NCBI RefSeq assembly: GCF_000169455.1
Contig: NZ_AAYC01000002.1
Coordinates: 62,001 to 126,000 of the forward strand
Source: Roseobacter sp. SK209-2-6
GTDB taxonomy: Bacteria > Pseudomonadota > Alphaproteobacteria > Rhodobacterales > Rhodobacteraceae
Direction: 5' to 3'
DNA length: 64,000 nucleotides
Made by a program: the position numbers and the translations under genes. The number at the start of each line of letters is the position of its first letter. Position 1 is the first letter of the stretch. Under the pieces are notes generated by a model. It was given only the letters and a program-made list of their open reading frames with translations. It was not told the origin of the DNA and did no database searches. This document shows positions 43,953-52,898 of the stretch, piece after piece.

Positions 43953-44540
43953 CTACTGAGATCTTCGGGCGCGCCAGGCGGCCCATGCCTCTGGCGTGTC
44001 GAGATCGGTCAACGCCCGGTTGCCGGGCAAAGGCACCAATTGAACCTGCTCCCCTTTCAACAGAGAACGCGCGCCCTGATCGCCCTGAAGGCGCAGAAGA
44101 TCCGCAAAGCAGCGGCGTGGAAAGAGCACCGGATGACCCGGCGTGCCGTCACTGGCGCAGGCGCGCAGGATTGGCCCATCCGGACCTTTGAAATGGCAGG
44201 CCAGAAACATCATATCCTGGGTTTCCACTTCCGGCATATCTGCGGGCAATAGCATCACGCCCTCTGTCAGGGGAGGTAGCGCCGCAATCCCTCGACGGAT
44301 TGAGGCGCCCATGCCCTCATCCGCATCCGGCACCGGGATGATTGTGGCCGTACCTGTTGCGTCAACGCGGGGATGGCTCTTGCTGGGGAGGGTCACGAAA
44401 GAGGGCAGGGCGGTCAGCGCCGCCCGTCGGCAAAGAAGCTGCAGGAGCGGTTGGTCTTCGACCTGTTCCAGCAGCTTGTCACGACCGCCCATGCGGGAGG
44501 AGCGGCCTGCGGCCAGCAAAAGTATGGCAATCGCGCTCAT
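43953..44540 (-). CDS. MobA/MocA-like nucleotidyltransferase
   Basis: A 195-residue enzyme of the NTP-transferase (MobA/MocA) fold. The nucleotide-binding loop LAAGRSSRMGGRDKLL is at residues 8-23, and the metal site is in LLPADMPEVE (D in PADMP). Relatives transfer CMP or GMP to molybdopterin, which is the likely role, with cytidylyltransferase MocA type more likely than MobA. GGAGG six bases before the ATG fixes the start. No molybdenum genes are adjacent; it lies between the RTX-Hint gene and a flavoprotein gene. Confidence 0.86.
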   Translation of the reverse strand: MSAIAILLLAAGRSSRMGGRDKLLEQVEDQPLLQLLCRRAALTALPSFVTLPSKSHPRVDATGTATIIPVPDADEGMGASIRRGIAALPPLTEGVMLLPADMPEVETQDMMFLACHFKGPDGPILRACASDGTPGHPVLFPRRCFADLLRLQGDQGARSLLKGEQVQLVPLPGNRALTDLDTPEAWAAWRARRSQ

Positions 44541-44774
44541 GAATATCCTCCGCCTGTTCCGGGAGGCGGGCAGGGGAGCCTCCGTCGGGGATATTTTAGG
44601 AAAGATGAGACAAAAGGGCCAGACGACAACGGGAAGCGGGCTGCGGAAGGGGGGACAAGGTTAAAAGGGGCGCCAAAGCAAGATGTTTCGCGCACGAAAC
44701 AATACGGCAGAGAAGTTGTCGCAAGCGTTGCGCAGATCTGGGGACTGTGGCGGGCAGTCCTCTGGCAACGGGGG

Positions 44775-44803
44775 TGTTTCAGGGCAGGAGAGCTGCCCTG
44801 AAA
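44775..44803 (-). terminator. Perfect 12-bp stem after the first flavoprotein gene
   Basis: GTTTCAGGGCAG and CTGCCCTGAAAC with loop GAGAG. It lies 17 bases downstream of the stop of the minus-strand gene ending at 44820; the following bases are C-rich with few T, so termination may be partial. Confidence 0.6.
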
Positions 44804-44819
44804 CGCAGGTTTGTAGCGC

Positions 44820-47237
44820 TTAGCCCCGCATGCGAGCGCCGTCGGCATCAAAGAGCGGCTCAGTTATCAGCCGTGCCTTGTGCATCTTGCCGAGGATCTC
44901 GATTTCGACCTCCAGGCCTTCGGCTGCGCGCTCTGTGGGGACAAAGCCCTGGGCGATGGATTTCTGCGCATAGTGGCTGTAGCCGCCGGAGGTGCAGAAA
45001 CCAACGACCTCACCGTCCAGCCAGATCGGCTCATAGGCGACTACATCGGCATCATCCGCATCGACCTCAAAGGCGCTAAGCCGTCGGGCAGGGCCCGCGT
45101 CGCGCTCGGCTTCGGCTGCCGAACGTCCAATGAAATCAACCTCTTTCTTAAAAGAGATGAAGCGGTCCAGCCCGGTTTCCGCCGCGGTGTAGTCGGGAGA
45201 GAATTCAGAGAGCCAGGAGCCAAAGAATTTGTCCAAGCGCAGCGACATCATCGCCCGCATGCCGAAGGGCTTCATTCCATGCACCTGACCAGCGGACCAG
45301 AGTACCTCCCAGAGCGCGCGTTGCGATGCCAGATCACAGTAGATCTCATACCCCAGATCGCCGGTGTAGCTGACCCGCTGCACGATGCAGTCGGCCATGC
45401 CCACGGTCAGGCGGCGCACATCCATGAAGCGCATGTCCGAGATGTCTTGCCTTGTGCAGGCTTGCAGCACCTCGCGTGCCTTGGGGCCAGCGATCTGGAA
45501 ACCGTTGCGGGTGTCGGAGATGTTTTCAAGACTGACACCGTCATCGAGGTTCTGCAGGAACCAGCGCATGTGGTAGGCCTGAGAGCCGTAGGAGGCGGTA
45601 AGCTGGAACTCTTCTTCGCTGAGGCAGGAGATGGTGAAATCACCGATGAGGCGGCCCTTGGGCGACAGCATTGGCGTCAGCGACAGGCGGCCCGGTTTCG
45701 GCACACGTCCCGCCATGATGCGGTCGAGCCAGGCGCGGGCACCCGCACCCTTGACCAAATATTTGCCAAAGTTGTGGACCTCGTTGATTCCAACCGCTTC
45801 GCGCACTGCTTTGACCTCGCGCGCGGTGGCGTCAAAGGCGTTGGAGCGGCGGAAGGAGGGGGTCTCGTAGCGTGGCTCGCCCTCGGCGGCGAAGTAGTTC
45901 GGGACCTCCATGCCGTATTGCGCGCCCCAGACGGCACCCATGCCATCAAAGATGTCATACATCGGTGTGGTTCGGAACGGGCGGGCTGCAGGCAGCTCCT
46001 CGTTCGGGTAGGCGATGGAGAAGCGTTTCTGATAGTTTTCAATGACTTTGGGCCGGGTGTAGCCCGGTGTAATCCAATCGCCGAAGCGGGCGCAGTCCAT
46101 CGCAAAAGTGTCGCGCTCGCACTCACCCTCGATCATCCACTGGGCCAGCATCAAGCCGACGCCGCCGCCCTGGCTAAAGCCGGCCATGACCGCGCAGGCG
46201 GACCAGTAGTTGCGCATGCCAGGGACCGGACCGACCAGCGGGTTGCCGTCTGGGGCAAAGGTGAAGGGGCCGTGGATCACCGATTTGACCCCTGCGGCCT
46301 CCAGCGCTGGGAAGCGTTTGTAGGCGAAGTTGATCGAGTCTTCGATCTTGTCGAAATCGTCCTGCAGCAGCTCGTGTCCAAAGTCCCAGGGGGTGCCGTC
46401 CACCGCCCAGGGTTTGCAGGGCTGTTCGTAAAAGCCGATGCAGAGGCCGCGGCCTTCCTGACGCAGGTAGCTTTCCCCGGCCGGGTCCATCACATGCGGG
46501 TGCTCGCCGCCGCCGTCGATGATTTCGGCGATCATCGGCACCTCATCGGTGACGATATACTGGTGCTCCATCGGGTGTAGCGGGAAATAGACCCCGGCCA
46601 TGGCACCAACCTCGCGCGCCCATAGGCCGCCTGCGTTGACGATATGTTCAGCGTGGATGGTGCCTTTTTCCGTCACTACATCCCAGGTGCCGTCAGGGCG
46701 CTGGTTGGTCTCGATCACCTTGCAGTGGGTCTCGATCGTGGCGCCGCCCATGCGCGCAGCTTTGGCATAGGCGTGGGTGGTGCCTGAGGGATCCAGGTGG
46801 CCGTCCAGTGGGTCGTATAGCCCGCCGACGATGCCGTCGATATTGGTGACGGGGGCGATCTTCTTGATTTCCTCAGGCGAGACGATCTCTGTCTCCAGCC
46901 CCATGAAGCGGTGCTTGGCGCGCTCGGCCTTCAGCATATCAAAGCGTTCCTGGGTTTCCGCCAGGGTGACACCGCCGACGTGATGGAGGCCGCAGGACAT
47001 GCCGGTGATCTCTTCCAGCTCTTTATAGAGCTTGATGGTGTAGCCCTGAAGTGCGGCCATATTGGTATCGCCATTGAGCGTATGAAAGCCGCCCGCCGCA
47101 TGCCAGGTGGAGCCGGATGTAAGCTCTGAGCGTTCGATCAGCATGACATCGGACCAGCCGAGCTTGGTCAGATGGTAAAGAACTGAGCAGCCGACGACGC
47201 CGCCGCCGATCACTGCCACACGGGTGGTGGTTTTCAT
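44820..47237 (-). CDS. Dimethylglycine-dehydrogenase-like FAD/GcvT fusion protein
   Basis: An 805-residue flavoprotein with an N-terminal DAO-type FAD domain (GGGVVG loop at 11-16) and a C-terminal folate-binding GcvT domain (from about 430). H46 in SGSTWHAAGG matches the histidine that holds FAD covalently in mammalian dimethylglycine dehydrogenase. Such enzymes demethylate dimethylglycine, sarcosine or related N-methyl amines and pass formaldehyde to tetrahydrofolate. GGGAGG before ATG 47237 sets the start; the longer frame to 47384 is not supported. A related enzyme is encoded 440 bases upstream on the same strand. Which N-methyl compound is used cannot be told. Confidence 0.9.
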   Translation of the reverse strand: MKTTTRVAVIGGGVVGCSVLYHLTKLGWSDVMLIERSELTSGSTWHAAGGFHTLNGDTNMAALQGYTIKLYKELEEITGMSCGLHHVGGVTLAETQERFDMLKAERAKHRFMGLETEIVSPEEIKKIAPVTNIDGIVGGLYDPLDGHLDPSGTTHAYAKAARMGGATIETHCKVIETNQRPDGTWDVVTEKGTIHAEHIVNAGGLWAREVGAMAGVYFPLHPMEHQYIVTDEVPMIAEIIDGGGEHPHVMDPAGESYLRQEGRGLCIGFYEQPCKPWAVDGTPWDFGHELLQDDFDKIEDSINFAYKRFPALEAAGVKSVIHGPFTFAPDGNPLVGPVPGMRNYWSACAVMAGFSQGGGVGLMLAQWMIEGECERDTFAMDCARFGDWITPGYTRPKVIENYQKRFSIAYPNEELPAARPFRTTPMYDIFDGMGAVWGAQYGMEVPNYFAAEGEPRYETPSFRRSNAFDATAREVKAVREAVGINEVHNFGKYLVKGAGARAWLDRIMAGRVPKPGRLSLTPMLSPKGRLIGDFTISCLSEEEFQLTASYGSQAYHMRWFLQNLDDGVSLENISDTRNGFQIAGPKAREVLQACTRQDISDMRFMDVRRLTVGMADCIVQRVSYTGDLGYEIYCDLASQRALWEVLWSAGQVHGMKPFGMRAMMSLRLDKFFGSWLSEFSPDYTAAETGLDRFISFKKEVDFIGRSAAEAERDAGPARRLSAFEVDADDADVVAYEPIWLDGEVVGFCTSGGYSHYAQKSIAQGFVPTERAAEGLEVEIEILGKMHKARLITEPLFDADGARMRG

Positions 47238-47676
47238 TTGGGCCTCCCAGATTTGCTGTTTCCTGCATTCTGTACAGAAGTGAACAGTAGTCCAGCAAAA
47301 AAGCGACCCCACTGGTCGGTTTTCTACCGCAGCGAGGCGGATTTGGCGACCAGACGCGCTGTATATGGGCTTGGGGAGCCACATAGGGGGGCGTGACAGC
47401 AGCGTAACTTGCCTAGGCCTTTGTCGTGATCAGGATTTAATCCTCAGCGATCCATGAGGGTTTGGTCGGTCCCAAGCATATAGCGTGAAATGGCCGACAA
47501 TTCAGGAGTTTCGTCACCCGACAGCTATCTTTGAAGGCCGCTTTTTCTGGTTGATCAATCCCGGTGCGGATCAAATGTGCATTTGTCGTAACCAACCCCA
47601 TTTTGCGACCCTGTTTGGGATAGGGGTGCCCCGCCAAATGGTACGGGGCAACCAAAGACAATCTGCGTGCGGTTGC
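47238..47676. other. Spacer between the two flavoprotein genes, with palindrome
   Basis: About 440 bases without a gene. A perfect 12-bp palindrome TTCTGTACAGAA lies at 47268-47279, 31 bases before the downstream gene's ATG, inside a wider CTGTT...AACAG symmetry; it is a good operator candidate. The gap suggests that the two flavoprotein genes have separate promoters. Confidence 0.5.
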
Positions 47677-50070
47677 TTAACTCTTCATTCGGCTGCCAGC
47701 GGGGTCGAACAGCGGCCCAATGGTCACGGTGGCATCCAGCAGGTTTCGCGCGATGTCGATCTGCACGCGAGTGCCATCTTTGACGACGCCTTTCACATGG
47801 CCCAAAGCAACCGGTTTGCCGACACGGTAACCAAAGCCGCAGGAACTGGTTTGACCAATGATCTTCCCATCCAGGTAGATCGGTTCATGGCCCAAAGGCA
47901 CCGCAGTTTCGTCATCCAGTTTGAGGGAGATCACATGCGGCATCGCGCCCTTTGCCCGGCGCTCTGCCAGGGCTTCGGCACCAATGAAGCCGCCCGTCTT
48001 ACGAGTGGCAAAATCCAGACCGGCCTCAATCGGTGAGACATCGCTGTCCAGCTCATGCCCCATGGCGCAGAAGCCTTTTTCGATCCGCATTGAGGTCTGC
48101 GCAAAAAGTCCCGCCGGTTTGGCCCCTGCCGTCGTGAGAGCGGCATAGACCGTGGCGGCGTTTTCTGCCCGCATGGTGATTTCCCAACCCGCTTCGCCTA
48201 CATAGGACATACGTGCAGCTCGCACATGTTTGCCCGCGATATGGGCGGTGCCGGTTTTGAAATAGCCAAGCTCGTTTAGCTCCGGTGCGCCACATTCGGT
48301 GACGATCCGGGCTGCTTCTGGACCCATGAGGCCCAGGGTGGCGTAGTCCTCCGTACTGTCCGTCAGGGTGACTTTGTAGCCCTCTGCCAGATTGCGGAAC
48401 CAGGCGAGGTCACGCTTGATCGCATTGGTTCCCACGAACAGGCGATAGTGATCCTCTGCGATGCGCTGCGCGGTGATATCGCTTTCAAAGGTGCCGCGTT
48501 GGTTCAGCACAGATGTGTAGATAACCGACCCTGGAGCGCGACCCAAGTAGCCGGAACAACAGTGCAGAAGGAACGCTTCGGCATCTGGTCCTTGCACCTC
48601 AATCTTGCCGAAGGAAGAGGCGTCGAAAATTGCCGCAGCCTCATGGGCGGCCATGACTTCGGCGCGAACATTCTCAAACCAGTCCGGCCGACCGAAGGTC
48701 ATGGCAGGCTCAGCTGTCTTGCCAAAGTACAGAGATCTCTCCCAACCATAGAACTGCCCCATATGCGCTCCTACCGCACGATATTCGGTATCAAGCGGCA
48801 GGGCGCACAGGTCCCGGGCAGTTGAGAGCTGTTTGCCCGGAAAGGCGATGTCGTAATGGGTCCCGAGGATTTCGGGCGCGCGGGCCATCAAGTGATCAAT
48901 ACTGTCAAAAACCGGGGCAAACCGCTTGGCGTCCGCTTCGGTCAGATCATAGGCCGTATGCCCATGCACGATGCAATGCGCCAAATTCATGCCCGCACCA
49001 CCACCGGAGGCAATTCCGACCGAGTTCATGCCGCAGCCCAGGAACAACCCCTTGGTTTCGGCGGTTTCGCCCAGCATGAATGTGCCGTCAGGTGTGAAGC
49101 TTTCCGGCCCGTTCAGCAGCATTTTGACTTCGGCAGTTTCCAGCGCGGGCAGGCGATGAAGTGCATTCATCATCATGGGTTCGAAATGATCCCAATCTTC
49201 GGGCAACAGGCCAAATTCAAAGCTTTCGTCCAGCACGCCCGGAGCAATCGGTTTCCCCATGAGTTCAAAACACCCCACCAGAAGCCCGCCGGAATCGTCG
49301 CGGATATAGAGGTGGTTGTCATGGTCGGACAAGGTTGGCGTATTGCCGATGATACCGTCAATCGGCTTGGTCAGAAGATAGAAATGCTCGCAGGCCAGCG
49401 CAGGCACCTGCGCGCCCGCCATGGCGCCCACTTCGCGGGACCACAGGCCGGTGCACAAAGCAATTGCATCGCACATGATTGTGCCCTGCGTGGTTTCTAC
49501 CCCTTTGACACGGCCATTTTCGGTCAGAATGCCGGTCACTCCGGTATCTTCAAAGATCTTGGCCCCTAGCGGCTTAGCCGCTTTGACCAGGGCAGCGCAG
49601 ACATCTGAGGGCGACACCCGGCCATCATCCGGTGACCAGACCGCCCCCAGTACGTCTTCGGCATTCATCAGCGGCCAGCGTTCCTTGGCCTCCTCCGCCG
49701 AAACGGACATCGCATCGATCCCATAGGCATGGGCCAGGGCTTCCTGCCGCTTCACATGGATCAGGCGATCGGGGTTTGTGGCAATCGACAGGGAGCCTTT
49801 CTGGATCCAGCCCACATTCTGTCCGGTTTCTTCTTCCAGCTGGGAATAAAGATCCACCGAATATTGGATCATGCGGGTCAGGTTTTGTGAATGGCGCAGG
49901 GCCCGCACCTGGGCCGCCGAATGCCAGGTGGTGCCGCTGGTCAGCTTGTTTCGCTCCAGCAGGACCGCATCCGAAACGCCCATCTTGGCAAGGTGATAGA
50001 GCGTCGAGCAGCCCATGATGCCACCGCCGATCACAACGACGGAGGCGTGGGAGGGAAGGGAATGGACCAT
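47677..50070 (-). CDS. Second dimethylglycine/sarcosine-dehydrogenase-like FAD/GcvT protein
   Basis: A 797-residue paralogue of the enzyme at 44820-47237: N-terminal FAD domain (GGGIMG at 15-20), H50 in SGTTWHSAA at the covalent-FAD position, and a C-terminal GcvT-like folate domain with the YVGEAGWEITM segment. The FAD half is of the dimethylglycine dehydrogenase type; the substrate is an N-methylated amine. It is divergent from an RpiR-type regulator, 155 bases away, with an inverted-repeat operator candidate between. The two flavoproteins are not near-identical copies, so they probably act on different methylation states or substrates. Confidence 0.9.
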   Translation of the reverse strand: MVHSLPSHASVVVIGGGIMGCSTLYHLAKMGVSDAVLLERNKLTSGTTWHSAAQVRALRHSQNLTRMIQYSVDLYSQLEEETGQNVGWIQKGSLSIATNPDRLIHVKRQEALAHAYGIDAMSVSAEEAKERWPLMNAEDVLGAVWSPDDGRVSPSDVCAALVKAAKPLGAKIFEDTGVTGILTENGRVKGVETTQGTIMCDAIALCTGLWSREVGAMAGAQVPALACEHFYLLTKPIDGIIGNTPTLSDHDNHLYIRDDSGGLLVGCFELMGKPIAPGVLDESFEFGLLPEDWDHFEPMMMNALHRLPALETAEVKMLLNGPESFTPDGTFMLGETAETKGLFLGCGMNSVGIASGGGAGMNLAHCIVHGHTAYDLTEADAKRFAPVFDSIDHLMARAPEILGTHYDIAFPGKQLSTARDLCALPLDTEYRAVGAHMGQFYGWERSLYFGKTAEPAMTFGRPDWFENVRAEVMAAHEAAAIFDASSFGKIEVQGPDAEAFLLHCCSGYLGRAPGSVIYTSVLNQRGTFESDITAQRIAEDHYRLFVGTNAIKRDLAWFRNLAEGYKVTLTDSTEDYATLGLMGPEAARIVTECGAPELNELGYFKTGTAHIAGKHVRAARMSYVGEAGWEITMRAENAATVYAALTTAGAKPAGLFAQTSMRIEKGFCAMGHELDSDVSPIEAGLDFATRKTGGFIGAEALAERRAKGAMPHVISLKLDDETAVPLGHEPIYLDGKIIGQTSSCGFGYRVGKPVALGHVKGVVKDGTRVQIDIARNLLDATVTIGPLFDPAGSRMKS

Positions 50071-50175
50071 TGGTTCTCTGTCTTTCTGATTGGAGGAGAC
50101 CTCTGCGGTCTCGTCACTTGTCGCGTTGCCATGGAAAGAACAGATAAATTACGATAGTAGTCAATAGCCGCCCAA

Positions 50176-50193
50176 AGATAACACTGGTTATCT
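50176..50193. promoter_or_regulatory. Inverted repeat, candidate RpiR operator
   Basis: AGATAAC and GTTATCT with spacer ACTG form a perfect 7-bp inverted repeat in the 155-base gap between the divergent flavoprotein and RpiR genes. It is 32 bases before the regulator's ATG. Confidence 0.6.
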
Positions 50194-50224
50194 CTGGAAG
50201 CCCACTCTCTTGGAGCGAATCAAA

Positions 50225-51112
50225 ATGGACCCGACGCTAAAATCCAAAACAATTTCAAAGCTTAAGGAGGGGGTTTCCAGTTTCTCTCCTCGCATGCAGG
50301 TTGTGGCCAAGTACATCCTCGACAACCCAGCTGACTTTGGTCTCGACTATGTGCGGGATACTGCCCGCAAGGCGGGTGTCAGCACATTCACCCTGGTCAG
50401 GTTGGCAGAAAAAATCGGATTCGATAGTTTTGAAGAGTTCCGTGAACCCTTTCGCCATGCCCTAGTCTCAACCACCGAGCTGCAGGAGCGACCCAACTGG
50501 ATCGATGGTCTCTATGAGAAAGGAGAGGCCGGGCAGGTTCAGGCGGAAGCGGCATTGAATACGCTCTCCAATACGCAGCGCTCCCTTGAACGCCAGACAC
50601 CCGAACTGCTGGATGAGATTGTGACCCTGCTGTTGTCCGCCAATACCACCTTTGTGACGGCGGTACGGGCCAGTTATTCGATGGCGTTCTACTTTCACTA
50701 TGTTGGGCGTATGGCCTTGCCATCGCTGGAACTTATCCCTCGACATATGGGGAGTGCGGTGGATGAGTTGACACGCGCCAAGCCCGGCGATGCGGTGATC
50801 GCGATCACCCTGACCCCCTATTCACGAGAGACCGTGGAAGCCTGCAAATTCGCACAGGAACGCGGGGCGAAGCTGATCCTGATCACAGATTCCGATATCA
50901 TCTCTCCGGGCCTGAAGCCGGATTTCCTACTCACGGTCTCCTCAAACAGCACGCATCATTTTGCCTGCTACTCCGGCGCCATTGCGGTGCTTGAGGCTCT
51001 GCTCTCATTGCTGATGAAGCGAGGAGGGGTCGATGCCGCTGAGAGGATCACGTCTTATGAGGAAGCACGCATCGCGCAGAACGCCTATGTGACCATCGCA
51101 AAAAAACAATAG
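50225..51112 (+). CDS. RpiR-family HTH-SIS transcriptional regulator
   Basis: A 295-residue regulator with an N-terminal HTH_6 domain (SPRMQVVAKYILDNPADF, TARKAGVSTFTLVRLAEKIGFDSFEEF) and a C-terminal SIS domain (about 130-270, VTAVRASYSMAFYFHYVGRM; DAVIAITLTPYSRETVEACKFAQERGAKLILIT). SIS domains usually bind phosphosugars, but members of this branch beside amine-catabolism genes may sense other ligands. I chose ATG 50225 with GGAG nine bases before, not the TTG at 50210. It is divergent from the flavoprotein gene and probably controls it through the repeat at 50176. Confidence 0.9.
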   Translation: MDPTLKSKTISKLKEGVSSFSPRMQVVAKYILDNPADFGLDYVRDTARKAGVSTFTLVRLAEKIGFDSFEEFREPFRHALVSTTELQERPNWIDGLYEKGEAGQVQAEAALNTLSNTQRSLERQTPELLDEIVTLLLSANTTFVTAVRASYSMAFYFHYVGRMALPSLELIPRHMGSAVDELTRAKPGDAVIAITLTPYSRETVEACKFAQERGAKLILITDSDIISPGLKPDFLLTVSSNSTHHFACYSGAIAVLEALLSLLMKRGGVDAAERITSYEEARIAQNAYVTIAKKQ

Positions 51113-51210
51113 TTATCTGGTTACGCAAAGAAAAACCTGGTCTATGCCTTTTCCACGAAAAAAAACGATCGCCACAGGTGGCCGCAATGGGAGGAAAAGC
51201 ATGGAAAAGC

Positions 51211-51688
51211 ATGAAGGTTTCCAACGTCTTTGTGGCTGCGGCCTTGGCCGCATTCAAGGGAATTCGCGGCGGGGCGAGCGCGGACCAGCAGTTCATCACA
51301 ATCGGCACTGGTTGTGTGACCGGGGTCTACTACCCTACAGGCGGTGCGATTTGCCGTCTGGTTAACAAGGGCCGCAAGGAGCATGGCATCCGATGCTCCG
51401 TCGAACCAATCTATGGTTCGGTCTACAACACCCGCACCATCCCTGAGGGAGAGCTTGACCTTGATGTCATGCAGTCGGACGTGCAGGCCGCTGCAGTGTC
51501 CGGCACTGGGAAATTCATCCGAGGATGGCGCCTATACCCTATCGCGCGCGCTTTTCTCGTTTCCTCCCGCGCCTATGCAGGCATCAACCCTATCGCCTCA
51601 TTTCGCGGGAAAGAAGAACAGTATCGCCAACCTGGGCTCAGGCACAGGCGTGTCGGCTGAAGCCCTGCTGGACGGCTATGCGGTTTAA
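51211..51688 (+). pseudogene. TAXI-type TRAP solute-binding protein, frameshifted
   Basis: The beginning is a normal TAXI-family receptor: a signal peptide (MKVSNVFVAAALAAFKG) and the conserved FITIGTGCVTGVYYPTGGAICRLVNKG, then HGIRCSVEPIYGSVYN. Homology continues in other frames (AGINPIASFRGK, then SIANLGSGTGVSAEALLDGY) and stops after about 160 codons, half the usual length. At least one frameshift and a deletion have broken it. It lies directly behind the RpiR gene. Confidence 0.8.
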
Positions 51689-51754
51689 AGAGATGAATTC
51701 GCTCTTGCGGGGCTTATATCCTGTCCGCGTCCCCGCATTCCTGTCGCGATTTGG

Positions 51755-51955
51755 GTACAGGCCCTCGTTGGGGCGCTTGTCGCGTTCTATCTGTTTTAGG
51801 CTTGTGCCGATGTGGGCGCGCGTTCCGGCGCGCCGAGCACGATGGATGTCGTGGTTTCGGTTCTGACCGGAGTGATCCTCGACGCAGTGCATGGCGCATT
51901 GGGCAGGATGGCAGTTTGGGCCATCGTTGCTGCAATGATACTGCTCTATGTGGGG
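51755..51955 (+). pseudogene. Remnant of a TRAP transporter fused permease
   Basis: A single frame with one internal TAG reads VQALVGALVAFYLF, stop, then ACADVGARSGAPSTMDVVV and a hydrophobic stretch ending VAAMILLYVG. It resembles the start of the DctQ-DctM fused permeases that accompany TAXI receptors, and its position after the receptor remnant supports this. The rest of the permease is gone. A G9 tract follows. Confidence 0.65.
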
Positions 51956-52158
51956 GGGGGTGCGTTTTGCGGCGCAGCGGCCCGATCTTAAAATGGGCAT
52001 CGAGAGCATGAAGCACCTGCCGCCCGCCCGAGAGATTTTTTCCATGGCTGAGGCGGCTGAGGCGGCTGAGGTGGGGAGTTCGATCAGGGGGCGATTGCCG
52101 GGTGAGACCCAGGAAGGTGCACAGTATTCTGCGCGCTGCGCGCCTTGTTCGCAGGCTT

Positions 52159-52749
52159 TTAACCGTCTTGTGTGTCACCCTTGTAGTAGCCGATCACATC
52201 ATTTTCAGTGGTCGCGCCCAAACCGTTGAGAAGCCTGTTGGAGTAGTTGAAATAGGCGCAGACCTGATTGACCTCCAGGATCTCGCCATCACTGCATCCT
52301 ACGATTTTCAAGGCTTCGAAATCCGATTTGATCAGTTTGCCCACATCAGTCGTCAGCTTGGCCGCATAGCGCAGTAGCGCCAGCTCTTTGCCCTCGAACT
52401 CATCCTCCGGCCGCTGCGCCTTGAGCGCGAGGAATATCCGGTCGCTGCGCGGCTGATCCTGGATCAGGTTGCGGACGTTCATAAAGTGATGGGTCAGCGA
52501 ATAGGTGCAGTCATTGAGGATCGAGGTATAGCTCGCGACTACCTCAAGGAACCAGAAGGGCAGCACGTTGTCCTGTGAATGCAGCACCGAACGATAGAGC
52601 GTCACATGCCCATTCATGGTTTCTGGCCGCAGAGAGTGGACCCGCATCACCGTGTCGACCGTGCCATGCGGCGTACGTGCCTTATCCAAGAGTTCCTTCA
52701 GACGGCCGGTGGCCTCTTCGTCGGGCACCATTTCAATCCATGCGCTCAT
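52159..52749 (-). CDS. AhpD-like peroxidase-related protein with CxxS motif
   Basis: A 196-residue all-helical protein of the carboxymuconolactone-decarboxylase/AhpD superfamily (peroxidase-related branch). At the active site the usual CxxC is CTYS (TSILNDCTYSLTHHFMNV), so one redox cysteine is lost; the following histidine pair stays. It may act as a decarboxylase-like or non-redox member. AGGAG is six bases before ATG 52749 (the second of two tandem ATGs). It is divergent from the NicX/M29-like gene, 150 bases apart, and forms the edge of the putative catabolic cluster. Confidence 0.8.
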   Translation of the reverse strand: MSAWIEMVPDEEATGRLKELLDKARTPHGTVDTVMRVHSLRPETMNGHVTLYRSVLHSQDNVLPFWFLEVVASYTSILNDCTYSLTHHFMNVRNLIQDQPRSDRIFLALKAQRPEDEFEGKELALLRYAAKLTTDVGKLIKSDFEALKIVGCSDGEILEVNQVCAYFNYSNRLLNGLGATTENDVIGYYKGDTQDG

Positions 52750-52898
52750 CATTGTCTCCTGTTCTTTCAGCCCAGCTTAAATCCAAAAGTAGCATTACTG
52801 ACAGTCAAAAAATCAACCCAGGTGAAATTTTTGTGGATCAACCAGCACGACCGACGCTAATGTTGCGGCAAAGCGTTACCTTTGTGGGGAGTATTGTC

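Noticed and set aside
44880-46580. A 566-codon plus-strand frame opposite the first flavoprotein gene
   Set aside because: Shadow of a G+C-rich gene; no domain pattern and a certain gene on the other strand.
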